This document shows positions 44,328 through 52,926 of a DNA stretch of 64,000 nt, piece by piece. A program made the translations under genes and the position numbers. Source of the DNA: BAIKAL-G1 sp943370385 (GTDB lineage: Bacteria; Cyanobacteriota; Cyanobacteriia; PCC-6307; Cyanobiaceae); assembly GCA_943370385.1 (NCBI GenBank), contig CALRQT020000001.1:186001-250000 (forward strand), in the 5' to 3' direction. Below the pieces are notes generated by a model that was not told the DNA's origin, ran no database searches, and worked only from the letters and a program-made list of their open reading frames with translations. Position 1 is the first letter of the stretch. Each line of letters begins with the position of its first letter.

Positions 44328-44355
44328 AGATTCTCTCCCGCCGACCGTCCAGCCC

Positions 44356-45120
44356 ATGGCATCAATGGCGACTGCCCATCCGAGCCATCCGGCCGCTTCT
44401 GGCCTTGGTAACAGCATCGTCCAGGTGCCCGTGCTGGGGGTGCCCGTGGCGGTCTGCGCCGACGTGTTTGCTGCGGCGGTGGCCCTGCACCAGGGCGGCG
44501 GCGGCCAGATCGTCACCCTCAATGCCGAGATGACCATGGCGGCCCGGGCCGACCGGGCCCTGGGCGAGGCGATTGCAGACGCCCAGTTGGTGATCCCCGA
44601 TGGCGCCGGCGTCGTCTGGGCCCTATCCCGCCAGGGCCGGCGCGTGCGCCGTAGCCCCGGCATTGAGCTGGCCTGGCGCCTGCTCGAGCACGCCGCCCAG
44701 GTGCAGTGGCGGGTGGCGCTGGTGGGCGCCAGCCCCGAGGTGATGGCCGCCCTGCGCTCGCGGCTAGCCCAGGACCTGCCCAGCCTGCCGTTGGTGCTGG
44801 CGGTGCATGGTTACCAGGAGCCTGGGGCCTGGCCGGCCCTGGAGCAGCAGCTGCTGGCCCTGCAGCCGGATCTGGTGCTGGTGGCCCTGGGGGTGCCGCG
44901 CCAGGAAACCTGGACCCAGCGGGTCCACCGGGGCCGGCCGGGCCTGTGGATGGGGGTGGGCGGCAGTTTCGATGTCTGGGCCGGGGTCAAGACCCGGGCT
45001 CCGGGCTGGATGGGCCGCTGCCACATCGAATGGCTCTTTCGCCTGATCCAGGAGCCCAGCCGCTGGCGCCGCATGCTCTCGCTGCCCGCCTTCGCCTGGC
45101 AGGTGCTGCGCCAGGGCTAG
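44356..45120 (+). CDS. WecG/TagA/CpsF-family glycosyltransferase
   Basis: 254 residues from the ATG at 44356. QIVTLNAEMTMAARADRAL, VIPDGAGVVWALSRQG, the GLWMGVGGSFDVWAGVKTRAP block and the C-terminal EWLFRLIQEPSRWRRM are all family hallmarks (GT26). These enzymes add ManNAc or ManNAcA to lipid-linked GlcNAc in surface polymers. It is divergent from the GH15-like gene, 28 bp apart. A WecA-type transferase that could make its substrate is at 62280-63473. Confidence 0.9.
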   Translation: MASMATAHPSHPAASGLGNSIVQVPVLGVPVAVCADVFAAAVALHQGGGGQIVTLNAEMTMAARADRALGEAIADAQLVIPDGAGVVWALSRQGRRVRRSPGIELAWRLLEHAAQVQWRVALVGASPEVMAALRSRLAQDLPSLPLVLAVHGYQEPGAWPALEQQLLALQPDLVLVALGVPRQETWTQRVHRGRPGLWMGVGGSFDVWAGVKTRAPGWMGRCHIEWLFRLIQEPSRWRRMLSLPAFAWQVLRQG

Positions 45121-45133
45121 TCCACCCACAACA

Positions 45134-45168
45134 AAACCGGCCAGAAACCCCAGGCTTCCGGCCGGTTT
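45134..45168. terminator. Hairpin between the convergent WecG-like and psbK genes
   Basis: AAACCGGCC (45134-45142) and GGCCGGTTT (45160-45168) form a perfect 9-bp stem with a 17-nt loop just after the glycosyltransferase stop. The T/A runs are short on both sides, so termination in both directions is plausible but weak. Confidence 0.5.
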
Positions 45169-45279
45169 GTCAAAGACCATCGGGCATGCCCTTAAGGCCC
45201 TTCAGGGCGCAAAAGCTTGGGCTGCAGCATCGGGTCTCGAAAAACGCCGACTGCGACAACCCCGGTCTGGGCGGTCAGC

Positions 45280-45453
45280 TCAGCGGAAGCCCACCGAGGC
45301 CTGCCACACGAAGGCCAGCAGCAGGAAGAAGAAGGGAATGATCGGCAGGATGTCCACCAACGGCGCGAAGGCCTGGTAGGCCTCTGGCAGCTGGGCCAGG
45401 GGGTGAACAGCGGAAGCGGCCAGCAGCGCGGAGAGGGCCATTCCTGGGTGCAT
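45280..45453 (-). CDS. psbK: Photosystem II reaction-centre protein K precursor
   Basis: 57 residues from the ATG at 45453 (or 53 from the ATG at 45441). The mature sequence LPEAYQAFAPLVDILPIIPF and the ending LAFVWQASVGFR are the conserved PsbK core. The preceding ALSALLAASAVHPLAQ is the cleaved leader. It is a single-pass subunit next to CP43. It lies 20 bp after tgt on the same strand, a common picocyanobacterial order. Confidence 0.95.
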   Translation of the reverse strand: MHPGMALSALLAASAVHPLAQLPEAYQAFAPLVDILPIIPFFFLLLAFVWQASVGFR

Positions 45454-45473
45454 AGGCGATCGGTCTGCGGACG

Positions 45474-46670
45474 CTACCACGTGTGGGCGGCCGGGGAGTT
45501 GGCTTCCCAGGGAGCGAAATCCTCTGCAAAAGAACCATCGGCAATCGCCCGGCCCATGGCGCTGGTGAAGCGGATCAGGTGGGTGAGGTTGTGCAGGCTC
45601 AGCAGGGTGCGGCCCAGCAGTTCTTCGGTGCGGATCAGATGGTGCAGGTAGGCGCGGCTGTGGTGCCGGCAGGCCGGACAGGGGCAGCTGGGATCGAGGG
45701 GGCTGTGGTCGTGGCGGAAGCGGGCGTTGCGCAGGTTCCAGCGCTCCCCCTCCACCAGGGCCGTGCCGTGGCGACCCAGCCGGGTCGGCAGCACGCTGTC
45801 GAACAGGTCGAAGCCCTCGGCCACGGCGATCGCCATCTCGCGCAGGCTTCCCACCCCCATCAGGTAACGGGGTTTGTCCTCCGGCAGCAGCGGGCCCACC
45901 TGGCGCACGATCCGGTGCATCTCCTCCACCGGTTCGCCCACGCTCACGCCCCCCACGGCGATGCCCGGCAGGTTCATCGAGGCCACCACCCGGGCCGATT
46001 CGGCCCGCAGGTGGGGGAAGCAGCCCCCCTGCACGATGCCGAAGAGGGCCTGGTCGGGGCGGCTGTGGCGGCTGATGCAGCGCTCCAGCCAGCCATGGGT
46101 GCGACGGCAGGCGGCAGCCACATCGGCCTCGCTGGCCGGGTAGGGAGGGCACTGGTCGAAGGCCATGGCCACATCGGCCCCCAGGGCCATTTGGATCTCC
46201 ATGGCCCGTTCGGGGGTGAGCTCGATGCGGGCCCCATCCCGGGGTGAGCGGAACACCACCCCCTGGTCGTCGATCTTGTTGATCCCGCCCAGGCTGAACA
46301 CCTGGAACCCGCCGGAATCGGTCAGCAGCGGGCCGTTCCAGCCCATGAAGCGATGCAGGCCGCCGGCCTCCGCCACCACGGCCTCGCCGGGCTGCAAATG
46401 CAAGTGATAAGTGTTGGCCAGCACCATCTGGGCGCCGGTGTCGGCCAGCTGGGCGGCGCTCACCCCCTTCACGGTCGCCAGGGTGCCCACGGGCATGAAC
46501 CGCGGCGTCGTCACCACCCCATGGGGCGTGTGGAAGCAGCCACAGCGGGCCCGGTTGCGGCTGCTGCGGGCAGAAATGTCAAAGCGAAACGGAGCCGGCT
46601 GGCCGGTCTCGCCCCCGCAGAGCGGGGTCTGGGTCGGGCCGCTGGAGCTCAAGGGAGCGCGTTGGATCAA
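45474..46670 (-). CDS. tgt: tRNA-guanine transglycosylase (queuine tRNA-ribosyltransferase)
   Basis: About 398 residues. Conserved blocks: TLATVKGVSAAQLADTGAQM, NTYHLHLQPGE, LTDSGGFQVFSLGGI (catalytic Asp region), SVLPTRLGRHGTA and the zinc site CPCPACRHHSRAYLHHLIR. It inserts preQ1 at tRNA position 34. The family's N-terminus (here FRFDISARSSRNRAR) has no ATG or GTG just before it. The nearest candidates are TTG codons at 46673, 46670 and 46652, and I chose 46670. The frame stays open to 46940, over the divergent cobS start. Confidence 0.9.
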   Translation of the reverse strand: MIQRAPLSSSGPTQTPLCGGETGQPAPFRFDISARSSRNRARCGCFHTPHGVVTTPRFMPVGTLATVKGVSAAQLADTGAQMVLANTYHLHLQPGEAVVAEAGGLHRFMGWNGPLLTDSGGFQVFSLGGINKIDDQGVVFRSPRDGARIELTPERAMEIQMALGADVAMAFDQCPPYPASEADVAAACRRTHGWLERCISRHSRPDQALFGIVQGGCFPHLRAESARVVASMNLPGIAVGGVSVGEPVEEMHRIVRQVGPLLPEDKPRYLMGVGSLREMAIAVAEGFDLFDSVLPTRLGRHGTALVEGERWNLRNARFRHDHSPLDPSCPCPACRHHSRAYLHHLIRTEELLGRTLLSLHNLTHLIRFTSAMGRAIADGSFAEDFAPWEANSPAAHTW

Positions 46671-46736
46671 CAAGACCTGGAACTTAAGAAGGCGTGGCGC
46701 CAGGATCGGGCCGCCTGCGCCGGAGGGTTTGCGTTG

Positions 46737-47531
46737 ATGGCTCCACCCCAACCCCCCTTGCGGTTGGCGAAAACGCCTGGCTGGCTCGCCGACCTGGCCG
46801 GGGCCTGGATCTTTTACAGCGTGTTGCCGTTGCCGCCCTGGCCCCGGCCCCGGTTTGAGCGCATCGCCCGCTTCGCCCCCTGGATCGGCGCGCTGCTGGG
46901 CGCGATCGAAGCCCTGGCCTGGCAACTCGGCCAGGGTCACCTGCCCTTGTTAGCCCAGGTGGCCCTGGTGATGGCCCTGGCGATCTGGCTCAGCGGCGGC
47001 CTCCACCTCGATGGCGCCATGGACACGGCCGATGGCCTGGCCGCTGGCGACCGCTGCCTGGAAGCGATGCAGGACAGCCGGGTCGGGGCCAGTGGCGTCC
47101 AGGCCCTGGTACTGGTGTTGCTGCTGCGGGCCGCGGCCCTGGTCACCCTGGCGGCCGCGGCCCCCTGGGCCCTGGTTTGGGCCTCGGTCTGGGGGCGGAT
47201 CGCCCCCCTGGTGGCCATGGGCGCCTTCCCCTATCTGCGCGACCAACCCGGGGTTGGGGGCAGCGCCGGATTCCACCGCCGCCACTGGGCCGGTTTTGGC
47301 CAGGAGCTGCTGCCAGCTCTGCTGCTCCTGGGCCTCTTGGGCCCCTGGAGCGCGGCCGCGGGCTTGCCCTGGCAGGGCTGGCTGGGAGTGGTGCCGGCGG
47401 TGCTGGTGCCCTGGGGCCTGGGGCGGCGCCTGGGGGGCCATAGCGGCGATACCTACGGGGCCTGCGTCGAATGGACCTGCAGCTGGACCCTGCTGTTGAT
47501 CGCTTTGGCGCTGATGCTCCCAGTCCCATAA
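46737..47531 (+). CDS. cobS: Adenosylcobinamide-GDP ribazoletransferase (cobalamin synthase)
   Basis: 264 residues from the ATG at 46737. Five or six membrane helices; the catalytic motif GGLHLDGAMDTADGLAAGDR with its acidic cluster, MQDSRVGASGVQAL, and the late GGHSGDTYGACVE are diagnostic. It joins adenosylcobinamide-GDP and alpha-ribazole in the last step of (pseudo)cobalamin synthesis. Divergent from tgt. Confidence 0.92.
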   Translation: MAPPQPPLRLAKTPGWLADLAGAWIFYSVLPLPPWPRPRFERIARFAPWIGALLGAIEALAWQLGQGHLPLLAQVALVMALAIWLSGGLHLDGAMDTADGLAAGDRCLEAMQDSRVGASGVQALVLVLLLRAAALVTLAAAAPWALVWASVWGRIAPLVAMGAFPYLRDQPGVGGSAGFHRRHWAGFGQELLPALLLLGLLGPWSAAAGLPWQGWLGVVPAVLVPWGLGRRLGGHSGDTYGACVEWTCSWTLLLIALALMLPVP

Positions 47532-47583
47532 AAGGGTCTTGTCCCCGGCGCCGAGGGCTTGAAACGCCCCCACAAATAGGGAC

Positions 47584-48789
47584 TTAGTCGAAGCCCGGGG
47601 GCGTGGTTGATGCGGGCGCTGGCGCCGGCAAGGTCAGGCGAAAGGCGTTGCCCTGGTCCGGCAGGGCCGGATCAACGGCTTGGGGTGGCACCACCAGCTC
47701 CAGGTCGCCGCCGAGCCGCCGGGCCAGGTCCCGGGCCAGGGCCAGCCCCAGGCCGCTGCCAGGGATGGCGCCCTGGGCCCGGCCGCGCGCACCGCGCTCA
47801 AAGATCCGTTGCCGTTCCTCCAGCGGAATCGCCGGACCCGAATCCCACACGGTGAGGCTGACGGCGGTGGGCCCACCCCCAGCACCGCCACCCCCAGCAC
47901 CGCCATCGCCATCGCTGGCTAAGGCGACGCAGTGCAGGCCGATCGGGGCCTCGATCGGGCTGTAGCGAAAGGCGTTTTCCAGCAGGTTGGCCAAGATTTC
48001 GGCCACGGCACCGCCGGCGCCCCACCAGGGCGGCAGGTGCTGGGGGCCCTGCCAGATCCGCCCCTGGAGGCTGGCGGTGGCGGCGGCCCGCTCCAGCAGC
48101 GGCGTGAGCCATTCGGCAAGGGGTTGCTGGGCGGGGCCATCGAGGGAGGGGGGCAGCAGCAGGGGCTCGGCCTGGGGGCCGGCTGCCACCAGGGGGGTGG
48201 GCCGGGCCAGCTGGTCGATGGCATCGACGTAGCGGTTGAGCTGCCGTTGCTCGGCCAGCAGGTTTTCCACCAACGGCCGGTTGAGTGGATCCCGTTCCAG
48301 CCGACGCAAGAGCAGCTGGCCGAAGGTGCGCAGGGCGGCCAGCGGGTTGCGGAGCTGGTGCACGAGCAGCTGCAGTTGGTCGTCCTGCTCGGCCAGGGCG
48401 CGGCTGAGCCGCTGCTGCTCCAGGTCCAGGCCCAGGGCCTCGGTGAGGCAGCCGGCCGTGGCTTGCAGGCGCTCGGCCAGGGCCTGGGGCCAGGGCCACA
48501 CCCGGCTGTCCACCCGCAGGGCGCCGACCAGCTGGGGCCCATCGCGCAGGGGCAGCCAGCGACGGGTGACGGCCTGGGGCATGGGGGCCAGCTCCAGGGC
48601 GGTGGGGTCGGGGCCGGCGGCTAGGGCCTGGGCCGAATCGGGCCACTGGCCGATCGGCTCGAGGGCGGGCTTGCCGTTGTCCGAGGGGATGGTGAGATAC
48701 ACCACCAGGGCCACCAGGTCGGGGCGATCGCCAAACTGGGCGAGTTGCTGGTTGAGCAGGGCGACCAGGCGGAAGGAGACAGGCGTCAT
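47584..48789 (-). CDS. Sensor histidine kinase with GAF-like N-terminus
   Basis: 401 residues from the ATG at 48789. The N-terminal 150 residues look GAF-like with no membrane helix. Then come the H box LVHQLRNPLAALRTFGQLLL, the N box EILANLLENAFRYSP, and G boxes DSGPAIPLEERQRIFERGA and GSGLGLALARDLARRLGG. A Gly-rich insert (DGDGGAGGGGAGGGP) between the N and G1 boxes is encoded by a short tandem DNA repeat. It is a soluble kinase and recalls the cyanobacterial Hik2/CSK type, but I cannot assign it to a named kinase. No response regulator is adjacent. Confidence 0.85.
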   Translation of the reverse strand: MTPVSFRLVALLNQQLAQFGDRPDLVALVVYLTIPSDNGKPALEPIGQWPDSAQALAAGPDPTALELAPMPQAVTRRWLPLRDGPQLVGALRVDSRVWPWPQALAERLQATAGCLTEALGLDLEQQRLSRALAEQDDQLQLLVHQLRNPLAALRTFGQLLLRRLERDPLNRPLVENLLAEQRQLNRYVDAIDQLARPTPLVAAGPQAEPLLLPPSLDGPAQQPLAEWLTPLLERAAATASLQGRIWQGPQHLPPWWGAGGAVAEILANLLENAFRYSPIEAPIGLHCVALASDGDGGAGGGGAGGGPTAVSLTVWDSGPAIPLEERQRIFERGARGRAQGAIPGSGLGLALARDLARRLGGDLELVVPPQAVDPALPDQGNAFRLTLPAPAPASTTPPGFD

Positions 48790-49207
48790 CGGCGCTGATC
48801 CCGAAGCTGGTGGGAAATTTTCGGATCCCTTGTTCGAAATCCGGGAAAAAGTCTTAAGATCCAGGTATCGACCAATACCTCGCGGACCGGGAACGGACCC
48901 AAGGGCACTGTCGCGACGGCCTTTGTTGCGGGTTTGCCGCAATCAGGCTACAGCAGGAGCAGTTACGTCCCCTTGCTGTTTGGCTGCCTGCCCACCAGGT
49001 GGCTGTGTCGCTGTCAGTGCGGTTGCTAAGGCCCGCCCCTCACCGGGTGGTCTGCGGCGCTCTCCCTCCCGGTAGACAGACGTTTGGGCGTTCTAGGGCC
49101 AGGGGCCTCGCTATCAGGCGGGTCCCCTAGCCAGACCGGATTGGTGCGGTGTCGTCCCTTTCCTTTTGAGTCCCATCCCTCAGCCTCCCTTTCGGGGAGT
49201 GAAGTCC
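48790..49207. other. 418-bp intergenic region between divergent kinase and DUF3155 genes
   Basis: The largest gene-free stretch in the window. It holds the AGGTAT palindrome at 48863-48880 and, at 49194-49199, a GGGGAG Shine-Dalgarno for the DUF3155 gene with 8-nt spacing. A CTAGGG...CCCTAG hairpin-capable segment lies near 49095-49132. Long leaders of this size sometimes carry a small RNA, but I see no known RNA motif. Confidence 0.5.
48863..48880. promoter_or_regulatory. Palindromic candidate operator upstream of the histidine kinase
   Basis: AGGTAT (48863-48868), a 6-nt spacer, then ATACCT (48875-48880), a perfect 6-6-6 inverted repeat 74 bp upstream of the kinase start. TTAAGA-type AT-rich sequence beside it (48854-48859) could be a promoter element. 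The symmetric form suits a dimeric regulator. Confidence 0.35.
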
Positions 49208-49579
49208 ATGTCCAAGAAGCGCAAGCGCATCAGCCGTCGTCGTCTGGCCGGACAGCGCGTGCTGGCCCATGTCCCGACCCACAACCTGGAAACCGGCGAC
49301 CACAAGCCGGTCACCGCTGCTCGCCGTTATATCGCCGAGTCCTCCCTAGTGCCACCAGCCCTGCTGAACGTGCGCCGCAACGAGCACACCACCGATCGCT
49401 TCTTCTGGGGCGAGAAGGGCCTGTTCAGCGCCCAGTACGCCGAGGAGAACCACTTCCTGTTCCCGTCCCTGCGCGCCATCGTCGATCGCATCGGTGAAGA
49501 CGCCCTGTTCGCCGGCCTAGAAGCCATGGCCGCCGACGACTGGGAGGAAATGGAGGAGTACGAATACGCCTTCGTTTGA
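49208..49579 (+). CDS. DUF3155 cyanobacterial protein
   Basis: 123 residues from the ATG at 49208 with GGGGAG upstream. A very basic N-terminus (MSKKRKRISRRRLAG) leads to the family block KPVTAARRYIAESSLVPPAL, then NEHTTDRFFWGEKGLFSAQY and EENHFLFPSLR, and an acidic tail (DDWEEMEEYEYAF). The family is nearly confined to cyanobacteria and has no known function. The basic head and acidic tail suggest RNA or ribosome contact, which is speculative. Confidence 0.85.
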   Translation: MSKKRKRISRRRLAGQRVLAHVPTHNLETGDHKPVTAARRYIAESSLVPPALLNVRRNEHTTDRFFWGEKGLFSAQYAEENHFLFPSLRAIVDRIGEDALFAGLEAMAADDWEEMEEYEYAFV

Positions 49580-49603
49580 GCTTGCTGCCCTAGGTCCGGC
49601 TCA

Positions 49604-49629
49604 GAGCCCTAGGGCCGAGCCCTAGGGCC
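49604..49629. repeat. Two tandem copies of a 13-bp palindromic unit
   Basis: GAGCCCTAGGGCC occurs twice back to back (49604-49616 and 49617-49629); a partial copy GCCCTAGG lies at 49587-49594. Each unit contains the palindrome GGCCCTAGGGC-like core. It lies downstream of the DUF3155 stop. Confidence 0.75.
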
Positions 49630-49671
49630 CGCCCGATCCCTGTCCATTGGATCTTTGGCATTTCAGCCAAT

Positions 49672-49722
49672 CCCCCCGCCCTTGTCCCCGTCGCCAGGGG
49701 GCAGGAGCGGGGGATTTTTTTT
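49672..49722 (+). terminator. Intrinsic terminator after the DUF3155 gene
   Basis: CCCCCGC (49673-49679) pairs with GCGGGGG (49707-49713), with an inner CCCC/GGGG helix (49686-49689 / 49698-49701), followed by eight T residues (49715-49722). This is a classic rho-independent terminator on the plus strand. Confidence 0.8.
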
Positions 49723-49743
49723 GGTCCTCGGACCGCTGGGCGT

Positions 49744-50397
49744 TCAGCCCTGGTCTGGATCGATGAAGCGGCCAATCGCCGGCAGCAGCTCCGGATCGAT
49801 GCCGTGCTGGCCCTGGCTGCTTAGCAGCTCAACCGTTGCCTGCTGCGCCTGCAGGCGTCGCAGCAGCTCCTCGCTGGCCGCGTAGGGCACCACCGGGTCG
49901 TTCTTGCCATGGGTGAGCAGCACCTTGGCCATGGCTGGTTTGGCTTGCCAGCCCGGGTGGGGGTAGCCGCTGCAGCCCACGATCCCTTCCAGGGCCAGGT
50001 CGCTGCCCACATCCAGGGCCATGGCCGCCCCCTGGGAGAAGCCCAGCAGCACCGTGTGCTCCAGGGGCAGGCTGCGGCCCAGGGCCTCCAGGCGCGCCCT
50101 GAGGGCCACCCGGGCCTGGGGCAGGTCCGGCCAGTTGGGGTTCTGCAGGTCGTACCACTGGCGGCCGAACCCGCCCGGATGGGCTTGGGGCGCCCGCAGG
50201 GCCAGCAATTGGCGCCGTTCGCCACAGAGCAACCGGCCGAGCTCCAGCAGGTCATCGGCATCGGCCCCCCAACCGTGCAGAAGCACCAGGCGTTTGCCGG
50301 CGGCCTTGGGCCCGCTTTGCAGGGCTTCGCCGACCGCTTGATCTCCTTGCCAGGTTTCCATCGGTTCCGGCGCGGCCGCGCATCGACTGGAGTCCAT
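49744..50397 (-). CDS. Alpha/beta-hydrolase, carboxylesterase/phospholipase (YpfH) type
   Basis: 217 residues from the ATG at 50397; an ATG at 50361 is a credible alternative. VLLHGWGADADDLLELGRLL is the oxyanion region, GFSQGAAMAL holds the nucleophile Ser, and GKNDPVVP and QGHGI-like QGQHGID carry the acid and His. Such serine hydrolases cleave short acyl esters or lysophospholipids. The frame runs further up through a 14-bp repeat array, which is unlikely to be coding. Confidence 0.85.
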   Translation of the reverse strand: MDSSRCAAAPEPMETWQGDQAVGEALQSGPKAAGKRLVLLHGWGADADDLLELGRLLCGERRQLLALRAPQAHPGGFGRQWYDLQNPNWPDLPQARVALRARLEALGRSLPLEHTVLLGFSQGAAMALDVGSDLALEGIVGCSGYPHPGWQAKPAMAKVLLTHGKNDPVVPYAASEELLRRLQAQQATVELLSSQGQHGIDPELLPAIGRFIDPDQG

Positions 50398-50410
50398 GCT
50401 GCCTGGTCCC

Positions 50411-50466
50411 AGGGACCCGCACCTAGGGACCCGCACCTAGGGACCTGCACCCAGGGACCAGCTCCC
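50411..50466. repeat. Four tandem copies of a 14-bp unit upstream of the esterase
   Basis: AGGGACCCGCACCT is repeated exactly at 50411-50424 and 50425-50438, then with changes at 50439-50452 (AGGGACCTGCACCC) and 50453-50466 (AGGGACCAGCTCCC), ending AGGG. It lies in the 215-bp divergent region between the esterase and purH. Confidence 0.9.
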
Positions 50467-50612
50467 AGGGTTCGCCATCTTGGTGACGGCTCCAGGTTCC
50501 AGCCTGGTTGGGCCTTGGTCCGTTGGGCTGGCGGGCTTGCCGCTAGGGGTCTCCGATCCGCGTGCGGCCCCCGGGCTTGCTGCGTAGGTTGGCCCCAGCC
50601 CCAGTGAGCGCG

Positions 50613-52226
50613 ATGGCCCCTACGGCCCTTCTGAGTGTGTCGGACAAGCGGGGTCTGGTGCCCTTGGCCGAAGCCCTGCACCGGCTGCATGGCTTTCGCC
50701 TGCTCTCCAGTGGCGGCACGGCCTCGGCCCTGGAGGCGGCGGGCCTGCCGGTGACCCGGGTGGCGGAGCACACCGGTGCCCCAGAAATCCTCGGCGGCCG
50801 GGTCAAGACCCTGCACCCGCGGGTCCATGGCGGCATCCTGGCCAAGCGCGACGACCCCTCCCACCAGGCCGACCTGGCCGCCCAGGCGATCGATCCGATC
50901 GATGTGGTGGTGGTGAACCTCTATCCCTTCCGTGAAACCGTGGCCGATCCGGCCGTGAGCTGGGCCACGGCGATCGAAAACATCGACATCGGCGGCCCGG
51001 CGATGGTGCGCGCCGCCGCCAAGAACCACGCCGATGTGGCGGTGTTGACCAGCCCAGACCAATACGAGGCCTTCCTGGCTGCCCTGGCCGCCGGCCGCGT
51101 CGATGGCGCCCTGCGCCGCCAGCTGGCCCTGGAAGCCTTCCGCCACACCGCCAGCTACGACAGCGCCATCAGCAGCTGGATGGCCTCCCGCCCCGAGCTG
51201 GCCGGTCCCGCAGGATCTCCAACCCAGGAGCCCGCCCTGGGGGAAGGCGCCCCCCTGCGCCTGGAGCTGCCCCTGCAGCAAAGCCTGCGCTACGGCGAAA
51301 ACCCCCACCAGCCCGCCCGCTGGTACAGCCAGGCCGGCGCCGGCTGGGGCGGCGCGATCCAGCTCCAGGGCAAGGAGCTCAGCTACAACAACCTGATCGA
51401 CCTGGAGGCCGCCCTGGCCACCGTGCGCGAGTTCGGCTATGGCCCTGCCTCGGCAGAGTTCCCCGGGCAGGGGGCGGTTGCCCAGAGCGCCGCTGTCGTG
51501 GTCAAGCACACCAATCCCTGTGGCGTGGCCACGGGGGCCGATCCGGCTGGGGCCCTGGGCCGGGCCCTCGATGCCGATCGGGTGTCGGCCTTCGGCGGCA
51601 TCGTCGCCCTTAATGGCCCGGTGGATGCCGCCGCCGCCAGCCAGCTCACCAGCCTGTTTTTGGAATGTGTGGTGGCGCCGGCCTTCAGCCCCGAGGCGCG
51701 CCAGTTGCTGGCGGCCAAGCCCAACCTGCGGCTGCTGGAACTAGCTCCGGCCGCCCTGGCCCTGGCCTCGGGGGTGCAGCTGCGCAGCCTGCTGGGCGGA
51801 GTCTTGGTGCAGGACCTCGATGACCAGCTGGCCCAGGAGGACGGCTGGCAGGTGGTGAGTGCCCGCCAGCCCAGCGCCGCCGAACGCGACGACCTGCGCT
51901 TCGCCTGGCGCCTGGTGCGCCACGTGCGCTCCAACGCCATCGTGGTGGCCGCCGCGGGCCAGAGCCTGGGGATTGGCGCTGGCCAGATGAACCGTGTTGG
52001 CTCGGCCCGCCTGGCCCTCGAGGCGGCCGGGGAGCGGGCCCGGGGGGCTGTGTTGGCCAGCGATGGCTTCTTCCCCTTCGATGACACAGTGCGCCTGGCG
52101 GCGTCCCATGGCATCACGGCCGTGATCCAGCCCGGCGGCAGCATGCGCGATAGCGACTCGATCAAGGCCTGCGATGAGCTGGGCCTGGCGATGGTGACCA
52201 CCGGTCGGCGCCACTTTCTGCATTAA
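50613..52226 (+). CDS. purH: Bifunctional AICAR formyltransferase/IMP cyclohydrolase
   Basis: 537 residues from the ATG at 50613. The IMP cyclohydrolase domain has ALLSVSDKRGLVPLAEAL, SSGGTASALEAAG and GGRVKTLHPRVHGGILAKRD; the transformylase domain has LRYGENPHQPARWY, ELSYNNLIDLEAAL, VVKHTNPCGVATG and the late SDGFFPFDDTVRLAASHGI. It performs the last two steps of IMP synthesis. Confidence 0.96.
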   Translation: MAPTALLSVSDKRGLVPLAEALHRLHGFRLLSSGGTASALEAAGLPVTRVAEHTGAPEILGGRVKTLHPRVHGGILAKRDDPSHQADLAAQAIDPIDVVVVNLYPFRETVADPAVSWATAIENIDIGGPAMVRAAAKNHADVAVLTSPDQYEAFLAALAAGRVDGALRRQLALEAFRHTASYDSAISSWMASRPELAGPAGSPTQEPALGEGAPLRLELPLQQSLRYGENPHQPARWYSQAGAGWGGAIQLQGKELSYNNLIDLEAALATVREFGYGPASAEFPGQGAVAQSAAVVVKHTNPCGVATGADPAGALGRALDADRVSAFGGIVALNGPVDAAAASQLTSLFLECVVAPAFSPEARQLLAAKPNLRLLELAPAALALASGVQLRSLLGGVLVQDLDDQLAQEDGWQVVSARQPSAAERDDLRFAWRLVRHVRSNAIVVAAAGQSLGIGAGQMNRVGSARLALEAAGERARGAVLASDGFFPFDDTVRLAASHGITAVIQPGGSMRDSDSIKACDELGLAMVTTGRRHFLH

Positions 52227-52381
52227 GCCCTGCAATAAGCCCTGCCCTGAGTCCCGCCGTAGGTCCTGGCTTGGCCCCTGCATTAGCCCTGCCGTCGTCT
52301 CGAACGGGGCCCTGGCTGGCGCCGCCCGGGCAGGGTGGCCTGGGCGGGCAGTAGCTTCGCCTCCATTGCCGAGTCCCCCCG

Positions 52382-52843
52382 ATGCCGGACGCCCTCGCCT
52401 TCAATCTCAACTTCCTCCATCCGCTGATGATGTGGGGGCTGCTGGCCCTGTCGGGCTATTCGATGTTTCTTGGCATCAAGGCCAAGAAAACCCGCACCGC
52501 CACTCCTGAAGAGCGCAAGGCCCTGATCAAGGGCCAGTACGGCACGCGCCACTTCCAGATCGGCAGCATCGTTCTGGCCGTGATGGTGCTCGGCACCTTT
52601 GGCGGCATGGCCGTCACCTACCTCAATAACGGCAAGCTGTTTGTCGGCCCCCACCTGCTGGTGGGGATCGCCATGACCTGCCTGATCGCCCTTGCCGCCT
52701 CCCTGATCCCGCTGATCCAGAAGGGCAACCTGATCGCCCGCAAGATCCATGTGGGCCTGAACATGGGCCTGATGACCCTGTTCCTCTGGCAGGCCGTCAC
52801 CGGCATGCAGATCGTCAACAAGATCTGGACGAGCCGCAGCTGA
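52382..52843 (+). CDS. DUF4079 membrane protein
   Basis: 153 residues with four membrane helices. The conserved HPLMMWGLLALSGYSMFLGI start, RHFQIGSIVLAVMVLGTFGG, and the late RKIHVGLNMGLMTLFLWQAV carry His residues in helices, as in haem-binding cytochrome b561-like bundles. The family is typical of cyanobacteria and plastids. Function is unknown; a thylakoid location is an inference. It follows purH by 155 bp of low-information sequence. Confidence 0.82.
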   Translation: MPDALAFNLNFLHPLMMWGLLALSGYSMFLGIKAKKTRTATPEERKALIKGQYGTRHFQIGSIVLAVMVLGTFGGMAVTYLNNGKLFVGPHLLVGIAMTCLIALAASLIPLIQKGNLIARKIHVGLNMGLMTLFLWQAVTGMQIVNKIWTSRS

Positions 52844-52926
52844 GCTGGCTTCAGGGGGCGAGCCGGAGGGGCGATCCACCCGCTTGGACCGGCCCATGGC
52901 CCATGGAGCCGGTGCCCCCCCACTCC

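Noticed and set aside
49821..51509. 562-codon minus-strand open frame across the esterase and purH
   Set aside because: Low-complexity translation over two certain genes, one of them in a shifted frame of the esterase itself.
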